This document shows, one piece after another, positions 45,803 to 55,224 of a stretch of DNA of 64,000 bases. The notes below the pieces were generated by a model that was not told the DNA's origin, made no database searches, and saw only the letters and a list, made by a program, of their open reading frames with translations. Source of the stretch: Photobacterium sp. CCB-ST2H9 (lineage in GTDB: Bacteria > Pseudomonadota > Gammaproteobacteria > Enterobacterales > Vibrionaceae); assembly GCF_023151555.2 (NCBI RefSeq), contig NZ_CP100425.1, positions 806,001 through 870,000 on the forward strand, in the 5' to 3' direction. Position numbers and translations under genes: made by a program. The stretch's first letter is position 1. Each line of letters begins with the position of its first letter.

Positions 45803-48285
45803 AAATGACCAGAAGGGCGTTTGTGAAAGCAAACGCGGCAGCTTCGGCCGCAGCAGTGGCCGGCATTACCTTACCGGCCTCGGCAACCAACCTGATTGTC
45901 AGTTCGGATGAAACCAAGATCCACTGGGACAAAGCCCCCTGCCGTTTTTGCGGGACGGGCTGCTCGGTGCTGGTGGGGACGCAGCAGGGCAAGGTGATTG
46001 CGACGCAGGCCGATCCTGAAGCTGAAGTCAACCGCGGCCTGAACTGTATCAAAGGCTATTTCCTGTCAAAAATCATGTATGGCGCCGACCGTTTAACGAC
46101 ACCTTTGCTGCGCATGAAAGATGGCCAATACCACAAAGATGGTGATTTCCAGCCAGTCAGCTGGGATCAGGCCTTCGATATTATGGCTGAAAAATGGAAA
46201 ACAGCCCTGAAAGCCAAAGGGCCAACCAGTGTCGGGATGTTCGGTTCAGGACAGTGGACGGTGATGGAAGGCTATGCGGCCTCCAAGATGATGAAGGCAG
46301 GCTTCCGTTCCAACAACATCGATCCCAATGCTCGCCACTGTATGGCTTCGGCGGTGGTGGGCTTCATGCGGGCGTTCAACATGGACGAACCGATGGGGTG
46401 TTATGACGACTTTGAACATGCGGATGCCTTTGTCCTCTGGGGCTCGAACATGGCGGAGATGCACCCGATATTGTGGACCCGGATTACCGACAGGCGTCTG
46501 AGCTATCCCCATGTGAAGGTGAACGTGCTGTCGACTTACTATCACCGCTCTTTTGAGCTGGCGGATAACGGTATGATCTTCCATCCGCAGTCCGATCTGG
46601 CGATTGCAAACTTTATCGCGAACTACATTATCGAAAACGACGCGGTGAACTGGGATTTCGTCAACAAGCATACTCACTTTAAACGCGCCGACACGGATAT
46701 CGGTTACGGGCTGCGCGACGAAGATCCGCGGCAGAAGGCGGCTGCGAATCCAAACTCAGGTGCCATGCATGACATGACGTTTGAGGAATATAAGGCCTCT
46801 GTCGCGGAATACACGCTGGAGAAAACGATTGAATTGTCCGGTGTGGAGAAAGACAAGCTTCTGGAGCTGGCGAAATATTACGCCGATCCGAATGTGAAAG
46901 TGATGTCACTGTGGACCATGGGGATGAACCAGCATACCCGCGGGGTATGGATGAATAATCTGGTTTACAACATCCACCTGCTGACCGGAAAAATCTCACA
47001 GCCGGGGAACAGCCCGTTTTCACTGACCGGCCAGCCTTCAGCCTGCGGAACCGCACGGGAAGTTGGTACCTTTGCGCACCGTTTACCGGCGGATCTGGTA
47101 GTGATGAATCCGAAACACCGTGCCATCGCAGAGAAAATCTGGAAGCTGCCGGAAGGAACCATCCCGCCGAAGCCCGGATTCCATGCCGTGCTTCAGGATC
47201 GCATGCTGCATGACGGCGTTCTGAACGCGTATTGGGTGATGTGTAACAACAATATGCAGGCGGGCCCGAACATCAATCAGGAGCGGTTGCCCGGCTATCG
47301 CAATCCGGAGAACTTTATTGTCTGCTCCGACCCGTACCCGACAGCAACTGCGCAGTCGGCTGACCTGGTTCTGCCAACGGCGATGTGGGTTGAGAAAGAA
47401 GGTGCCTATGGGAATGCAGAACGCCGGACACAGGCCTGGTACCAGCAGGTTGCTGCGCCCGGAGACGCCAAATCGGATCTGTGGCAGATCATGGAGTTCA
47501 GCAAACGTTTCAAAATCGAAGAGGTCTGGGACGAAGCACTGCTGGCAAAAATGCCGGAATACAAAGGCAAAACCATGTACGACGTGTTATTCCGCAACGG
47601 CCAGGTAGATCAGTTCCCGCTGGAACAGGCTCAGGCACTGAATGATGACGCCAAAGCACAGGGTTATTATGTGCAGAAGGGTCTGTTTGAGGAATATGCC
47701 AGCTTTGGCCGCGGTCATGGTCATGATCTGGCACCATACGATGATTATCACAACGCCCGTGGTTTGCGCTGGCCGGTGGTGGACGGGAAAGAAACCCGCT
47801 GGCGGTATGCCGAGGGCTCTGACCCTTATGTACCTGAAGGGAAAGGTTTCTATTTCTACGGACAGCCGGACGGTAAAGCGAACATCATTTTTGCCCCATA
47901 TGAACAGCCGCCGGAAGTACCGGATGAAGAATACGACATGTGGCTCTGTACCGGCCGGGTGCTGGAGCACTGGCATACCGGCACCATGACCCGTCGTGTT
48001 CCAGAGCTTTATAAAGCAGTTCCGGATGCGGTGTGTTACATGCATCCTGATGATGCGCGGAAGCGCAACATTCGCCGGGGAGACGAAGTCCTGCTGACGT
48101 CTCGCCGCGGTGAAGTTCGCTGTCGGGTGGATACCCGGGGCCGGAACAGACCGCCGGCAGGACTGGTCTTTGTGCCTTTCTTCGATGCCAGGGTTCTGAT
48201 TAATAAGCTGGTGCTGGATGCAACGGATCCGTTGTCGAAACAGACCGACTACAAAAAATGCCCGATCAAGATTACCAAGGCGTAA
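45799..48285 (+). CDS. napA: Periplasmic nitrate reductase catalytic subunit NapA
   Basis: Molybdopterin enzyme reducing nitrate to nitrite in the periplasm. The 828 residues include a twin-arginine signal ([19 protein letters not shown]), the 4Fe-4S motif [13 protein letters not shown] with its last ligand in GLNCIKGYF, and the Mo-ligand cysteine in [12 protein letters not shown] near residue 178. The bis-MGD-binding segments and the C-terminal NAQGY-like ending ([10 protein letters not shown]) fit NapA. It overlaps napD by 4 bp and is followed directly by napB. Confidence 0.97.
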   Translation: MKMTRRAFVKANAAASAAAVAGITLPASATNLIVSSDETKIHWDKAPCRFCGTGCSVLVGTQQGKVIATQADPEAEVNRGLNCIKGYFLSKIMYGADRLTTPLLRMKDGQYHKDGDFQPVSWDQAFDIMAEKWKTALKAKGPTSVGMFGSGQWTVMEGYAASKMMKAGFRSNNIDPNARHCMASAVVGFMRAFNMDEPMGCYDDFEHADAFVLWGSNMAEMHPILWTRITDRRLSYPHVKVNVLSTYYHRSFELADNGMIFHPQSDLAIANFIANYIIENDAVNWDFVNKHTHFKRADTDIGYGLRDEDPRQKAAANPNSGAMHDMTFEEYKASVAEYTLEKTIELSGVEKDKLLELAKYYADPNVKVMSLWTMGMNQHTRGVWMNNLVYNIHLLTGKISQPGNSPFSLTGQPSACGTAREVGTFAHRLPADLVVMNPKHRAIAEKIWKLPEGTIPPKPGFHAVLQDRMLHDGVLNAYWVMCNNNMQAGPNINQERLPGYRNPENFIVCSDPYPTATAQSADLVLPTAMWVEKEGAYGNAERRTQAWYQQVAAPGDAKSDLWQIMEFSKRFKIEEVWDEALLAKMPEYKGKTMYDVLFRNGQVDQFPLEQAQALNDDAKAQGYYVQKGLFEEYASFGRGHGHDLAPYDDYHNARGLRWPVVDGKETRWRYAEGSDPYVPEGKGFYFYGQPDGKANIIFAPYEQPPEVPDEEYDMWLCTGRVLEHWHTGTMTRRVPELYKAVPDAVCYMHPDDARKRNIRRGDEVLLTSRRGEVRCRVDTRGRNRPPAGLVFVPFFDARVLINKLVLDATDPLSKQTDYKKCPIKITKA

Positions 48286-48297
48286 ATGGAGCTGCTC

Positions 48298-48783
48298 ATG
48301 AAGATTGCGAACAAATTGACTGGCGGGCTGATGGTCCTGTTGCTTGCCTTGGGTGCTGCCCATGCCGCTACTGACACAAATGATGAGCTGGTGGGCGGCA
48401 ATGGCGGCCTGCATTCGCTGCGGGGGCAGACAGAGATTAAAGATACTTTCCCCGGGGAAAGCTGGAAAAACTATCCGAAGGATGGCAAGCCTATTGACAG
48501 CGACTACGTGTATCAGCCGCCTTTGATTCCGCATACGATACGGAATTACGAAGTCTCGCTGAATGCGAATAAATGCTTGTCCTGCCACAGCTGGAAATAT
48601 GCCAATGAAATGGGGGCGACCAAAATCAGTGTGACTCATTATCGTTCGCCGCGTCAGGGGCAGGTGCTGTCTGATGTATCTCCCAGCCGGTATTTCTGTC
48701 TGCAATGCCATGTGCCGCAGGCGGATGCAACGCCCCTGGTCGACAACACCTTCAAGCGTGTTGACGCCCTGGAAGATAAATAA
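48298..48783 (+). CDS. napB: Periplasmic nitrate reductase dihaem cytochrome NapB
   Basis: Electron-transfer subunit of Nap. A signal peptide (GGLMVLLLALGAAHAA) leads into a 161-residue precursor with two haem c motifs, CLSCH near residue 95 and CLQCH near residue 136, and distal histidine candidates. I choose ATG 48298 (MKIANKLTG) with GGAG upstream rather than the ATG at 48286. It receives electrons from NapC and passes them to NapA. Confidence 0.94.
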   Translation: MKIANKLTGGLMVLLLALGAAHAATDTNDELVGGNGGLHSLRGQTEIKDTFPGESWKNYPKDGKPIDSDYVYQPPLIPHTIRNYEVSLNANKCLSCHSWKYANEMGATKISVTHYRSPRQGQVLSDVSPSRYFCLQCHVPQADATPLVDNTFKRVDALEDK

Positions 48784-48797
48784 CCACGGAGCCAGTT

Positions 48798-49373
48798 ATG
48801 AATATCATTAAACGTTTCTGGTGCCGTTTAAAATCGCCGAGCAAGGCTGCGGTAGGGGTGGTGCTTTTTCTGGGCTTTATGGGCGGTCTGCTGTTTTGGG
48901 GGGCCTTTAACACCGGGATGGAGGCCACGAACACTGAAGCTTTTTGTTCCGGTTGCCATGCGCCGATTGTGAAAGAAATCCGCTCCACTATTCATTACTC
49001 CAACCGTTCCGGGGTGCGGGCGATTTGTTCTGACTGCCATGTGCCTCATGAATGGACGGATAAAATTGTCCGTAAAGTACAGGCTTCCAAAGAACTGTTT
49101 GCTTTTGCAATGGGGACAATCAACACCGAAGAGAAGTTTCAGGAAAGGCGGGGACATCTTGCGCATCGCGAGTGGAGCCGGATGAAGAAAAACGACTCAA
49201 AAGAATGCCGTAACTGCCACCAGTTTGACTATATGGATTATTCAGAGCAGGGTGAACGTGCGGTAAAACAACACTCTCAGGCGCTGGCAACAGGGGATAA
49301 AACCTGCGTGGATTGCCACAAAGGGATTGCGCACCGGTTACCGGATATGAAAGATGTTGAAGGCTGGCAATAA
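48798..49373 (+). CDS. napC: Tetrahaem cytochrome c NapC (NapC/NirT family)
   Basis: A membrane-anchored quinol dehydrogenase that feeds NapB. The 191 residues comprise an N-terminal span (AAVGVVLFLGFMGGLLFWGA) and a periplasmic domain with four haem motifs: CSGCH, CSDCH, CRNCH and CVDCH. No NapG/H genes are present, so NapC is the electron route from quinol here. Confidence 0.95.
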   Translation: MNIIKRFWCRLKSPSKAAVGVVLFLGFMGGLLFWGAFNTGMEATNTEAFCSGCHAPIVKEIRSTIHYSNRSGVRAICSDCHVPHEWTDKIVRKVQASKELFAFAMGTINTEEKFQERRGHLAHREWSRMKKNDSKECRNCHQFDYMDYSEQGERAVKQHSQALATGDKTCVDCHKGIAHRLPDMKDVEGWQ

Positions 49374-49385
49374 GGAGAAAGGAAC

Positions 49386-49529
49386 ATGAGTACGCTGGAA
49401 TCTGTCATCTGGCATGTATTGGGTTATGCCGCGATGCCTGTGATTATTCTGACCGGCTTCCTTGCCGTGGCTGTGGTGTCATTGTGGCTGCTGTCATTCG
49501 GGAAAGACAAATCGACTCACCATTCCTAG
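49386..49529 (+). CDS. 47-residue membrane protein at the end of the nap operon (TIGR02808/NapE-like)
   Basis: A small ORF beginning MSTLESVIWHVLGYAAMP, with AAGGAGAAAGGAAC upstream and 12 bp after napC. One strong membrane span (VIILTGFLAVAVVSLWLL) is followed by a short basic tail. Small single-span proteins occur in nap and tor operons (NapE, TorE), and a short family TIGR02808 is known in vibrios; I think this belongs to that group but the assignment is from memory. Its role in nitrate reduction is unknown. It overlaps the end of the convergent small gene at 49526 by four bases. Confidence 0.8.
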   Translation: MSTLESVIWHVLGYAAMPVIILTGFLAVAVVSLWLLSFGKDKSTHHS

Positions 49530-49717
49530 GAACTTTCCTGATCCGGCTGCCACCAGCTGAGTGCCAGCTGGATCCCCCAAACGGTATATAGTGGCAGCCA
49601 TTCAGTCAGGAAATGAGTTTGTTGGGTTGGGCCAGTGAGCCAGATTTCACCCAGGTGAAGCAAAGCGATACTGGTCAATCCCAGCAGGCAGATCATTCGA
49701 AACACTCGCCGCTCCAT
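49526..49717 (-). CDS. Small two-span membrane protein under a predicted Fur-controlled promoter
   Basis: A 63-residue protein I do not recognise. Two hydrophobic segments (MICLLGLTSIALLHLGEIWL and WLPLYTVWGIQLALSWW) predict a membrane hairpin. AAGGATAA lies properly before the ATG. A near-consensus promoter with a Fur box between -35 and -10 lies 29 to 58 bp upstream, so expression should rise in low iron. The 3' end overlaps that of the nap small gene by 4 bp. The regulatory signals and ribosome-binding site argue that it is real despite its size. Confidence 0.7.
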   Translation of the reverse strand: MERRVFRMICLLGLTSIALLHLGEIWLTGPTQQTHFLTEWLPLYTVWGIQLALSWWQPDQESS

Positions 49718-49745
49718 AGATTTATCCTTTCAAAATTTATGGATA

Positions 49746-49775
49746 AGTATAGATGCAAATGCTAATTATTATCAA
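49746..49775 (-). promoter_or_regulatory. Predicted sigma-70 promoter for the small membrane protein gene
   Basis: On the minus strand TTGATA (49770-49775), 18-bp spacer, TATACT (49746-49751), five of six consensus bases in each element. Confidence 0.65.
49755..49773 (-). promoter_or_regulatory. Predicted Fur box
   Basis: The 19 bases on the plus strand match the Fur consensus GATAATGATAATCATTATC at about 15 of 19 positions, with the core TAAT and right half ATTATC intact. It sits between the -35 and -10 of the small membrane protein gene, a position that would block RNA polymerase. Confidence 0.6.
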
Positions 49776-49795
49776 GTGTGTGGCGTTGATCTGAA

Positions 49796-50137
49796 TCAGC
49801 TGAAATATTGCCAGGCCAAAAAGCCGCACCATGACACAGCTAAAAGCAACCAGGGCAGCGCACTGTGTTTCACGATGATCTGCGGTTCGATGTCGTCACG
49901 GACTGCATTGGTGTGACTGGCGGCGGCAACTTTTTCTTTCTGTTGTTTCTTCCGGAACTTGTCCCTCTCCCTGGCCTTGGCTTTTTGCTGTTTCTTATAG
50001 AGTTCAATCCCTTTCTGGATGCCCTGGGCGATGAGCTTGGTCTGCTCTTTGGTTTGGCCTGGCTTTTGCGTAGCTCTGGCGATTTGCAGTGCTTCCGACT
50101 GAGTCTCTGGGGACGGGCGGTTAGCTGATTTGCTCAT
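49796..50137 (-). CDS. DUF2956 family protein
   Basis: A 113-residue protein beginning MSKSANRPSPETQSEAL, then a long basic helix (GIQKGIELYKKQQKAKARER and DKFRKKQQKEK) and a C-terminal membrane span (LPWLLLAVSWCGFLAWQYF). This matches DUF2956 of vibrios. It is a tail-anchored, probably cytoplasm-facing protein of unknown function. I use the ATG at 50135-50137; the upstream frame to 50251 does not look coding. Confidence 0.85.
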   Translation of the reverse strand: MSKSANRPSPETQSEALQIARATQKPGQTKEQTKLIAQGIQKGIELYKKQQKAKARERDKFRKKQQKEKVAAASHTNAVRDDIEPQIIVKHSALPWLLLAVSWCGFLAWQYFS

Positions 50138-50448
50138 AGCGTTCTCATTGACGATGAAAATAACGTGAAGTAAGCAGTTTATCCCGGAATACTTCAAAGC
50201 GTAAATTGAGATGATTTGTAGGAATTTTCCTACATTTTGGCTGTCGAACATTCACGGTTGAATGTTTCCATGTGACTGACCAAGACTATCAAGTTGATGA
50301 AATATCATCAATTCTCAGGAAAATCGTCTGTCTGTTTGCAGATGGAAAAAACGTCACAGACGAATTGTTTGTTAAGTATACGTAAAATCGTGATCGTGAT
50401 TGCAGGTTAGGCAAATTATTCGTGCGTGATGACGCAGAACGAACGTCT
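50138..50448. other. Divergent region between the DUF2956 and DUF2919 genes
   Basis: 311 bp. It contains two perfect small palindromes: AACATTCA-N4-TGAATGTT at 50247-50266 and TTGATGA-N4-TCATCAA at 50294-50311. They could be operators. No gene is seen. Confidence 0.55.
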
Positions 50449-50970
50449 ATGTCTTTGCCTATTGATCCATATCATTTATTGTCGAAAAAAATAAATACGT
50501 TGTTCAAAACTCTGAGCGAAGGACAGATGTATTCGATTGATGCTTATGACAGTCATGGCCAGCTGAAACCATCAGGCTTGTTATGGCTGAGCATGCTGTT
50601 CAGTGCAAGAGGCTGGGGCGCGTTTGTAATGGCCGGAGCAAGTCAGGCGCAGGGCGCCAATCTGCTTCAGCTGTTTTTTCCCCATACGCAGAATCTTTAT
50701 CTGCTGATGGGAATCGGTTTGCCGGCTGTGGTTTTAATGTGGCTGTGTGGACTTCGACATAAAAAAAACAAAATAGTGAATGGGCTATGGCGATATGGCA
50801 GACCAATTCTGCTGATGACATATGCCCTTGATGTTGTATTGCAAGTGTACCACCTGACGTTAATGAGAGGCGCCTTTAGCTGGCCGGCAGCCGTGACGCT
50901 GCTGATATCGCTCTGGCTGATGGCCTATCTGGTACGGAGTTCCCGAGTCAGACATACATTTGCCAATTAG
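50449..50970 (+). CDS. DUF2919 family membrane protein
   Basis: A 173-residue inner-membrane protein. The N-terminal YDSHGQLKPSGLLWLSMLFS and ARGWGAFVMAGASQ are typical of DUF2919. Four hydrophobic segments can be traced, at about residues 45-65, 83-101, 118-135 and 145-163. Function unknown. I use ATG 50449 (MSLPIDPYHLL); a GTG nine codons earlier is also in frame and neither has a strong ribosome-binding site. It is followed after 19 bp by a secreted-protein gene. Confidence 0.8.
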   Translation: MSLPIDPYHLLSKKINTLFKTLSEGQMYSIDAYDSHGQLKPSGLLWLSMLFSARGWGAFVMAGASQAQGANLLQLFFPHTQNLYLLMGIGLPAVVLMWLCGLRHKKNKIVNGLWRYGRPILLMTYALDVVLQVYHLTLMRGAFSWPAAVTLLISLWLMAYLVRSSRVRHTFAN

Positions 50971-50989
50971 CCTATGGAGAAAGTGTCAG

Positions 50990-51388
50990 ATGAATGATTT
51001 TGGGAGAGGGGTGGTGCTGTTTAGTGCCTTACTGAGCCCGCTGGCGATGGCAGACTGGTTGCTGAATGTGAACCTTGAACTGTCCAGTGCCGGTTACCAC
51101 CAATCAGTAGCGACATCCTTACAGCTGCTGCCAGGTGAAGAAACGGTCATTTTCGGCTCCACTGAAGGAGAGCGCCGTAAGTTTTTCGGCAGTGCTGAAT
51201 TGCTGGAAGTTTCGGCTGAAGAAGTGAAAATCGCCTTTAAGATACAAGAACAGCTGGATGATGGTGCCTGGCGGGTACTGGCTGCACCGGTAATTTCGAC
51301 AGGACTTGATACACCGGCTTCATTTGAAACGTGTGAAGACGACGCACTGAACTCAGTGAAACTGCAAGTGGCTGTGATGTCTGCGTAA
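50990..51388 (+). CDS. Predicted periplasmic protein of unknown function
   Basis: A 132-residue protein with a signal peptide (GVVLFSALLSPLAMA) and a mature part starting DWLLNVNLELSSAGY. The pattern of alternating hydrophobic residues (HQSVATSLQLLPGEETVIFG, KIAFKIQEQLDDGAWRVL) predicts a beta-sandwich. One cysteine occurs in FETCEDDALN. I do not recognise a family. The start ATG 50990 has GGAGAAAG upstream. It probably shares a transcript with the DUF2919 gene and ends in a terminator. Confidence 0.75.
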   Translation: MNDFGRGVVLFSALLSPLAMADWLLNVNLELSSAGYHQSVATSLQLLPGEETVIFGSTEGERRKFFGSAELLEVSAEEVKIAFKIQEQLDDGAWRVLAAPVISTGLDTPASFETCEDDALNSVKLQVAVMSA

Positions 51389-51426
51389 CTCTGTCTCTGT
51401 TTGATAAAAGTGTATTTTGATGATTT

Positions 51427-51451
51427 AAAAGCGCCTTATAAGGCGCTTTTT
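51427..51451 (+). terminator. Intrinsic terminator after the periplasmic protein gene
   Basis: AAAGCGCCTTATAAGGCGCTTTTTT, a nearly perfect self-complementary stem with T run. Confidence 0.85.
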
Positions 51452-51658
51452 TGTTTTCTCTTTGATGAAGATTTGAGTGATGAGGCGCAGCCTTCACGAG
51501 AGTTAACAATTTTGGATTCGATCTCGTCTTGGCTGTTGATGATCAATATGTTTAACTCAGAAGCGACTATTATCATTTTCTAATCATTGATGTTGCAAAG
51601 GCAGAGCGCAGTTTCAATGAGTCGGAAAACAGAACGAGACAATCATGGGAGAATGAAG

Positions 51659-52552
51659 GTGACGCCACAAAGTGCCATATTACCAGAAGCAGGTCCGTTT
51701 TCTTTAGTCTGTGTGTTGAACCTGGTCGGAAACAAGGAAAAGGTTATCCGTCAGTGCCAGGGGCTCCCGGAAATCGCGAAAAAGCTCAACCACCAGCATG
51801 TGAGTGCTGATATTCATTTGAGTATGGGGTTTGGGAAAGCGTTCTGGCAGCAATTCGAGTTGGGTTGTCCGGACGATTTTGAAGAATTTATCCCACTGGG
51901 AAGTGGTGACGTCACGGCACCGGCGACCGGAGGGGATATTCTGCTGCATATTCATTCGAATCGACATGATTTGAATTTCCATTTGCTGAGCAGCTTTTTA
52001 CAGCCTATTTCGTCGGAAGTGGAACTGCTGGATGAGACCCATGGTTTTCGTTATCTCGACGCCCGGGATTTGACCGGATTTATTGACGGCACGGAAAATC
52101 CGAAAATGCAGGAGGCACGCCGTCAGGTTGCAATTATCCCGGATGGGGAGTTTGCGGGGGGAAGCTTCGTGATGGTCCAGCGTTTTGTCCATCAGCTGCC
52201 GGCCTGGCATGCCGTGAACATCGCCCAGCAGGAAAAAATTATCGGGCGGACCAAAGCGGACTCAGTCGAGCTGGATGATGTCCCTGAGAATTCCCATGTG
52301 GGCCGTGTTGATCTGAAAGAAAATGGCAAAGGCCTGAAGATTGTCCGTCACAGTCTCCCTTATGGTGCGGTGAGTGGTGAGCATGGTTTGCTGTTCATTG
52401 CTTACTGTGCGGAGCAGCGAAATTTCCGTGAAATGCTCAGTAGCATGTATGGTGAGAAAGATAGTCAGACGGATAAGTTACTGGATTTCACCCAGGCCGT
52501 GACCGGGGGATACTTCTTTGTGCCGTCTGAAGCAATGCTGAAGCAACTCTGA
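51659..52552 (+). CDS. Dyp-type haem peroxidase (YfeX-like)
   Basis: A 297-residue dye-decolorising peroxidase. Key signatures are the GxxDG motif in DLTGFIDGTENPKMQEA near residue 140, the proximal haem-histidine region VGRVDLKENGKGLKIVRHSL and the distal arginine and aspartate in the same fold. YfeX of E. coli (299 residues) is the nearest model; it is cytoplasmic and oxidises porphyrinogens. I prefer GTG 51659 since GGGAG is seven bases upstream, rather than ATG 51653, which lies almost on top of that site. It stands alone and shares a bidirectional terminator with crr. Confidence 0.9.
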   Translation: MTPQSAILPEAGPFSLVCVLNLVGNKEKVIRQCQGLPEIAKKLNHQHVSADIHLSMGFGKAFWQQFELGCPDDFEEFIPLGSGDVTAPATGGDILLHIHSNRHDLNFHLLSSFLQPISSEVELLDETHGFRYLDARDLTGFIDGTENPKMQEARRQVAIIPDGEFAGGSFVMVQRFVHQLPAWHAVNIAQQEKIIGRTKADSVELDDVPENSHVGRVDLKENGKGLKIVRHSLPYGAVSGEHGLLFIAYCAEQRNFREMLSSMYGEKDSQTDKLLDFTQAVTGGYFFVPSEAMLKQL

Positions 52553-52581
52553 TACTGTTTCGAATGTGATTGACAGAGACA

Positions 52582-52609
52582 AAAAAGCCGCCTGTTGAGG
52601 CGGCTTTTT
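52582..52609. terminator. Bidirectional terminator between the peroxidase gene and crr
   Basis: AAAAAGCCGCCT, 4 bases, AGGCGGCTTTTT. The symmetrical A and T runs serve both convergent genes. Confidence 0.9.
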
Positions 52610-52633
52610 ATGTTTCAGTCTCTCAGGAGAGTC

Positions 52634-53143
52634 TTACTTCTTGATGCGCAGAACTGGGGTTTCGCCAACAGTCACGGCACCGGACAGTTTGCTCAGCTCT
52701 TTGATTTCATCCATGTTAGAAATCACAACCGGGGTCAGCGTAGATTTTGCTTTTTCTTCCAGTACAGCCAGATCAAACTCAATGATAGTGTCACCCACTT
52801 TCACGGTTTGGCCTTCTTCTGCGACACGGGTAAAGCCTTCGCCTTTCAGTTCAACAGTATCAATACCGAAGTGTACGAACAGCTCTACACCGTCATCAGA
52901 CTCGATAGAGAACGCGTGGTTGGTTTCAAAGATCTTACCGATAGTACCGTTAACCGGGGCAACCATTTTGTTACCGGCAGGTTTGATAGCGATGCCATCA
53001 CCAACGATTTTCTCAGCAAAGACAACATCAGGCACGTCTTCGATATTGACGATTTCGCCTGAAAGTGGGGCGATGATTTCAATCGCGCCTGCTTCATTGG
53101 TGTCGTCAGAAACCAGTTTCTTCAATTTGTCAAACAGACCCAT
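52634..53143 (-). CDS. crr: PTS glucose-specific EIIA component
   Basis: Central phosphocarrier of the glucose PTS and a signal protein acting on adenylate cyclase, non-PTS transporters and FrsA. The 169-residue length is standard. Active-site histidines are H76 (ETNHAFSI) and the phosphorylated H91 ([18 protein letters not shown]). It follows ptsI by 40 bp, a gap that holds a hairpin overlapping the ptsI stop. ATG with AGGAGC upstream. Confidence 0.97.
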   Translation of the reverse strand: MGLFDKLKKLVSDDTNEAGAIEIIAPLSGEIVNIEDVPDVVFAEKIVGDGIAIKPAGNKMVAPVNGTIGKIFETNHAFSIESDDGVELFVHFGIDTVELKGEGFTRVAEEGQTVKVGDTIIEFDLAVLEEKAKSTLTPVVISNMDEIKELSKLSGAVTVGETPVLRIKK

Positions 53144-53170
53144 AGCGTTGCTCCTAAGCGTTGTTATTCT

Positions 53171-53192
53171 ATCTGCTGCTATCTTAGCAGAT
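53171..53192 (-). other. Hairpin spanning the ptsI stop codon
   Basis: ATCTGCT and AGCAGAT pair around eight bases. On the minus strand the stem begins at the last codons of ptsI and is not followed by T, so it is not an ordinary terminator. Confidence 0.4.
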
Positions 53193-54911
53193 GGTTTTTT
53201 CTGCGATAAATGTCTCTACGTGTGCTTCGATTTCAGCAGCTGTCGGAAGAGCAAGGGCTTGCTCAGCCATCAGTTTTACATCAGCAAAGTTACTGTTACG
53301 AATCACTTTCTTGATACGTGGAATAGAAATCGCACTCATGCTGAACTCATCCAGACCCATACCAAGCAACAGCAGGGTTGCACGTTCATCACCGGCTAAC
53401 TCACCACACATGCCAGTCCATTTGCCTTCCTTGTGGGAGGCATCAATTACTTGCTTGATGACGGTCAGTACCGCTGGTGACATCGGGTTATACAGATGAG
53501 AAATCAGTTCGTTACCACGGTCAACAGCCAGAGTATACTGGGTTAAGTCGTTTGTACCAATGCTAAAGAAGTCAACTTCTTTGGCCAGGTGGTGCGCAAT
53601 TGCAGCGGCTGCCGGTGTTTCAACCATGACGCCGACTTCAATGCTGTCGTCAAATGCCAGACCTTCTTCACGAAGTTCTGCTTTGTAGGTTTCCAGCTCG
53701 TTTTTCAGTTCACGGATTTCTTCAACCGAGATAATCATCGGGAACATGATACGCAATTTACCATGCGCAGATGCTCGCAGAATCGCACGAAGCTGAGCGC
53801 GCAGGATGTCACGGCGATCCAGGCTGATACGTACGGCACGCCAGCCCAGGAATGGGTTCATTTCTTTTGGCAGATCCATGTATGGCAGATCTTTATCGCC
53901 ACCAATGTCCATGGTACGAATAATGACCGCCTGGCCCTGCATGGCTTCCGCCACGTCTTTGTATGCCTGATACTGCTCGTCTTCTGTCGGCAGTGCATCA
54001 CGGTCCATGAACAGGAACTCGGTGCGGTACAGGCCAACACCTTCACCGCCGTTGCGGTTCACGCCATCACAGTCTTTCACGGTACCAATGTTACCGCAGA
54101 CTTCGACCTGATGGCCGTCCAGCGTAATAGCAGGCAGGTCTTTCAGTTTGGCCAGTTCATCTTTTTCGGCCTGGAATTCATCGCGAATGGTTTTGAACTT
54201 CGCCATTTCACCATCAGTCGGGTTGATGACGATCTGGTTGTTGATCGCATCCAGAACCAGCATGTCGCCGTTCTGTACCTGTTTGGTGATGTCGTTCGTA
54301 CCCACAATCGCAGGCAGCTCCAGTGAACGTGCCATGATTGAGGTGTGTGAGGTACGGCCACCGATGTCGGTGATAAAACCTAACACATAATTCAGGTTGA
54401 TCTGTGCTGTTTCAGACGGAGTCAGATCGTTGGCCACCAGAATAACTTCTTCATTGATGGCACTCAGGTTGACGATATTGATACCCAGCGCATTTTTGAC
54501 GAAACGGTTACCGATATCACGGATATCCGTTGCACGCTCTTTCAGGTATTCATCATCCAGCGATTCCAGCGTCATTGCCTGCTCTTCAATCACTGAATAA
54601 ATAGCGTAGGCTGCTCTCGCTTTGTTTTCTTTAATGAAGGCTATGATTTCCTCTTCAAGCTCTTCATCTTCGAGCAACATGATGTGGCCTTCAAAGATAG
54701 CTTCCTTTTCTTCACCGAAGGTCGCTCTTGCTTTTTCTTTGATAACTTCGAGTTGTTCAGAAGATTTCTGACGCGCATTGAAGAAGCACTCGATTTCTTT
54801 TTCGATCTGATCGCCAGAAACCGGTGACTTATCAAGAGTAATCTCTTCTTCCTGCAGTAGCAGCGCTTTACCAAAAGCGATACCAGGAGATGCCAGGATA
54901 CCTGAAATCAT
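53184..54911 (-). CDS. ptsI: PTS enzyme I (phosphoenolpyruvate-protein phosphotransferase)
   Basis: Transfers phosphate from phosphoenolpyruvate to HPr. The 575 residues show the N-terminal HPr-binding domain, the phosphorylated histidine in [20 protein letters not shown] near residue 189, and the C-terminal PEP-binding barrel with [33 protein letters not shown] and the C-terminal cysteine in [10 protein letters not shown]. It lies between ptsH and crr in the classic ptsHI-crr operon. Confidence 0.98.
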   Translation of the reverse strand: MISGILASPGIAFGKALLLQEEEITLDKSPVSGDQIEKEIECFFNARQKSSEQLEVIKEKARATFGEEKEAIFEGHIMLLEDEELEEEIIAFIKENKARAAYAIYSVIEEQAMTLESLDDEYLKERATDIRDIGNRFVKNALGINIVNLSAINEEVILVANDLTPSETAQINLNYVLGFITDIGGRTSHTSIMARSLELPAIVGTNDITKQVQNGDMLVLDAINNQIVINPTDGEMAKFKTIRDEFQAEKDELAKLKDLPAITLDGHQVEVCGNIGTVKDCDGVNRNGGEGVGLYRTEFLFMDRDALPTEDEQYQAYKDVAEAMQGQAVIIRTMDIGGDKDLPYMDLPKEMNPFLGWRAVRISLDRRDILRAQLRAILRASAHGKLRIMFPMIISVEEIRELKNELETYKAELREEGLAFDDSIEVGVMVETPAAAAIAHHLAKEVDFFSIGTNDLTQYTLAVDRGNELISHLYNPMSPAVLTVIKQVIDASHKEGKWTGMCGELAGDERATLLLLGMGLDEFSMSAISIPRIKKVIRNSNFADVKLMAEQALALPTAAEIEAHVETFIAEKTIC

Positions 54912-54966
54912 AGCCTTACCTTAAAATTAACAAACAACTAGTAGGGAATTTTTGTACTGCGGCTGA

Positions 54967-55224
54967 TTAGTGCAGTTGATCCATCAGGGCAACCAGGTGG
55001 TCAACAGCTTCTTGTGCTTGCGCACCTTCAGCAGAAATAGTTACCACAGTGCCTTTGACCAGGCCCAGTGTTTGCAGTTTGAACAGGCTTTTTGCACTTG
55101 CGCTTTTACCGTTAGAAGTAACAGTGATGTCTGCGTCAAAACCTTTTGCTTCTTTCACGAACTGCGCAGCAGGACGAGTGTGTAGGCCGTTTTCTGCAGT
55201 AATCTCAACTTGCTTCTGATACAT
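54967..55224 (-). CDS. ptsH: Phosphocarrier protein HPr
   Basis: The 85-residue HPr of the sugar PTS. The phospho-acceptor is H15 in [16 protein letters not shown]. The serine region [14 protein letters not shown], around residue 46, is the enterobacterial-type sequence without a regulatory kinase. It heads ptsHI-crr, 55 bp before ptsI. Confidence 0.98.
   Translation of the reverse strand: MYQKQVEITAENGLHTRPAAQFVKEAKGFDADITVTSNGKSASAKSLFKLQTLGLVKGTVVTISAEGAQAQEAVDHLVALMDQLH

Noticed and set aside
47587..48711. 374-codon open frame opposite napA and napB
   Set aside because: It crosses the napA-napB junction in antisense and has no recognisable features.
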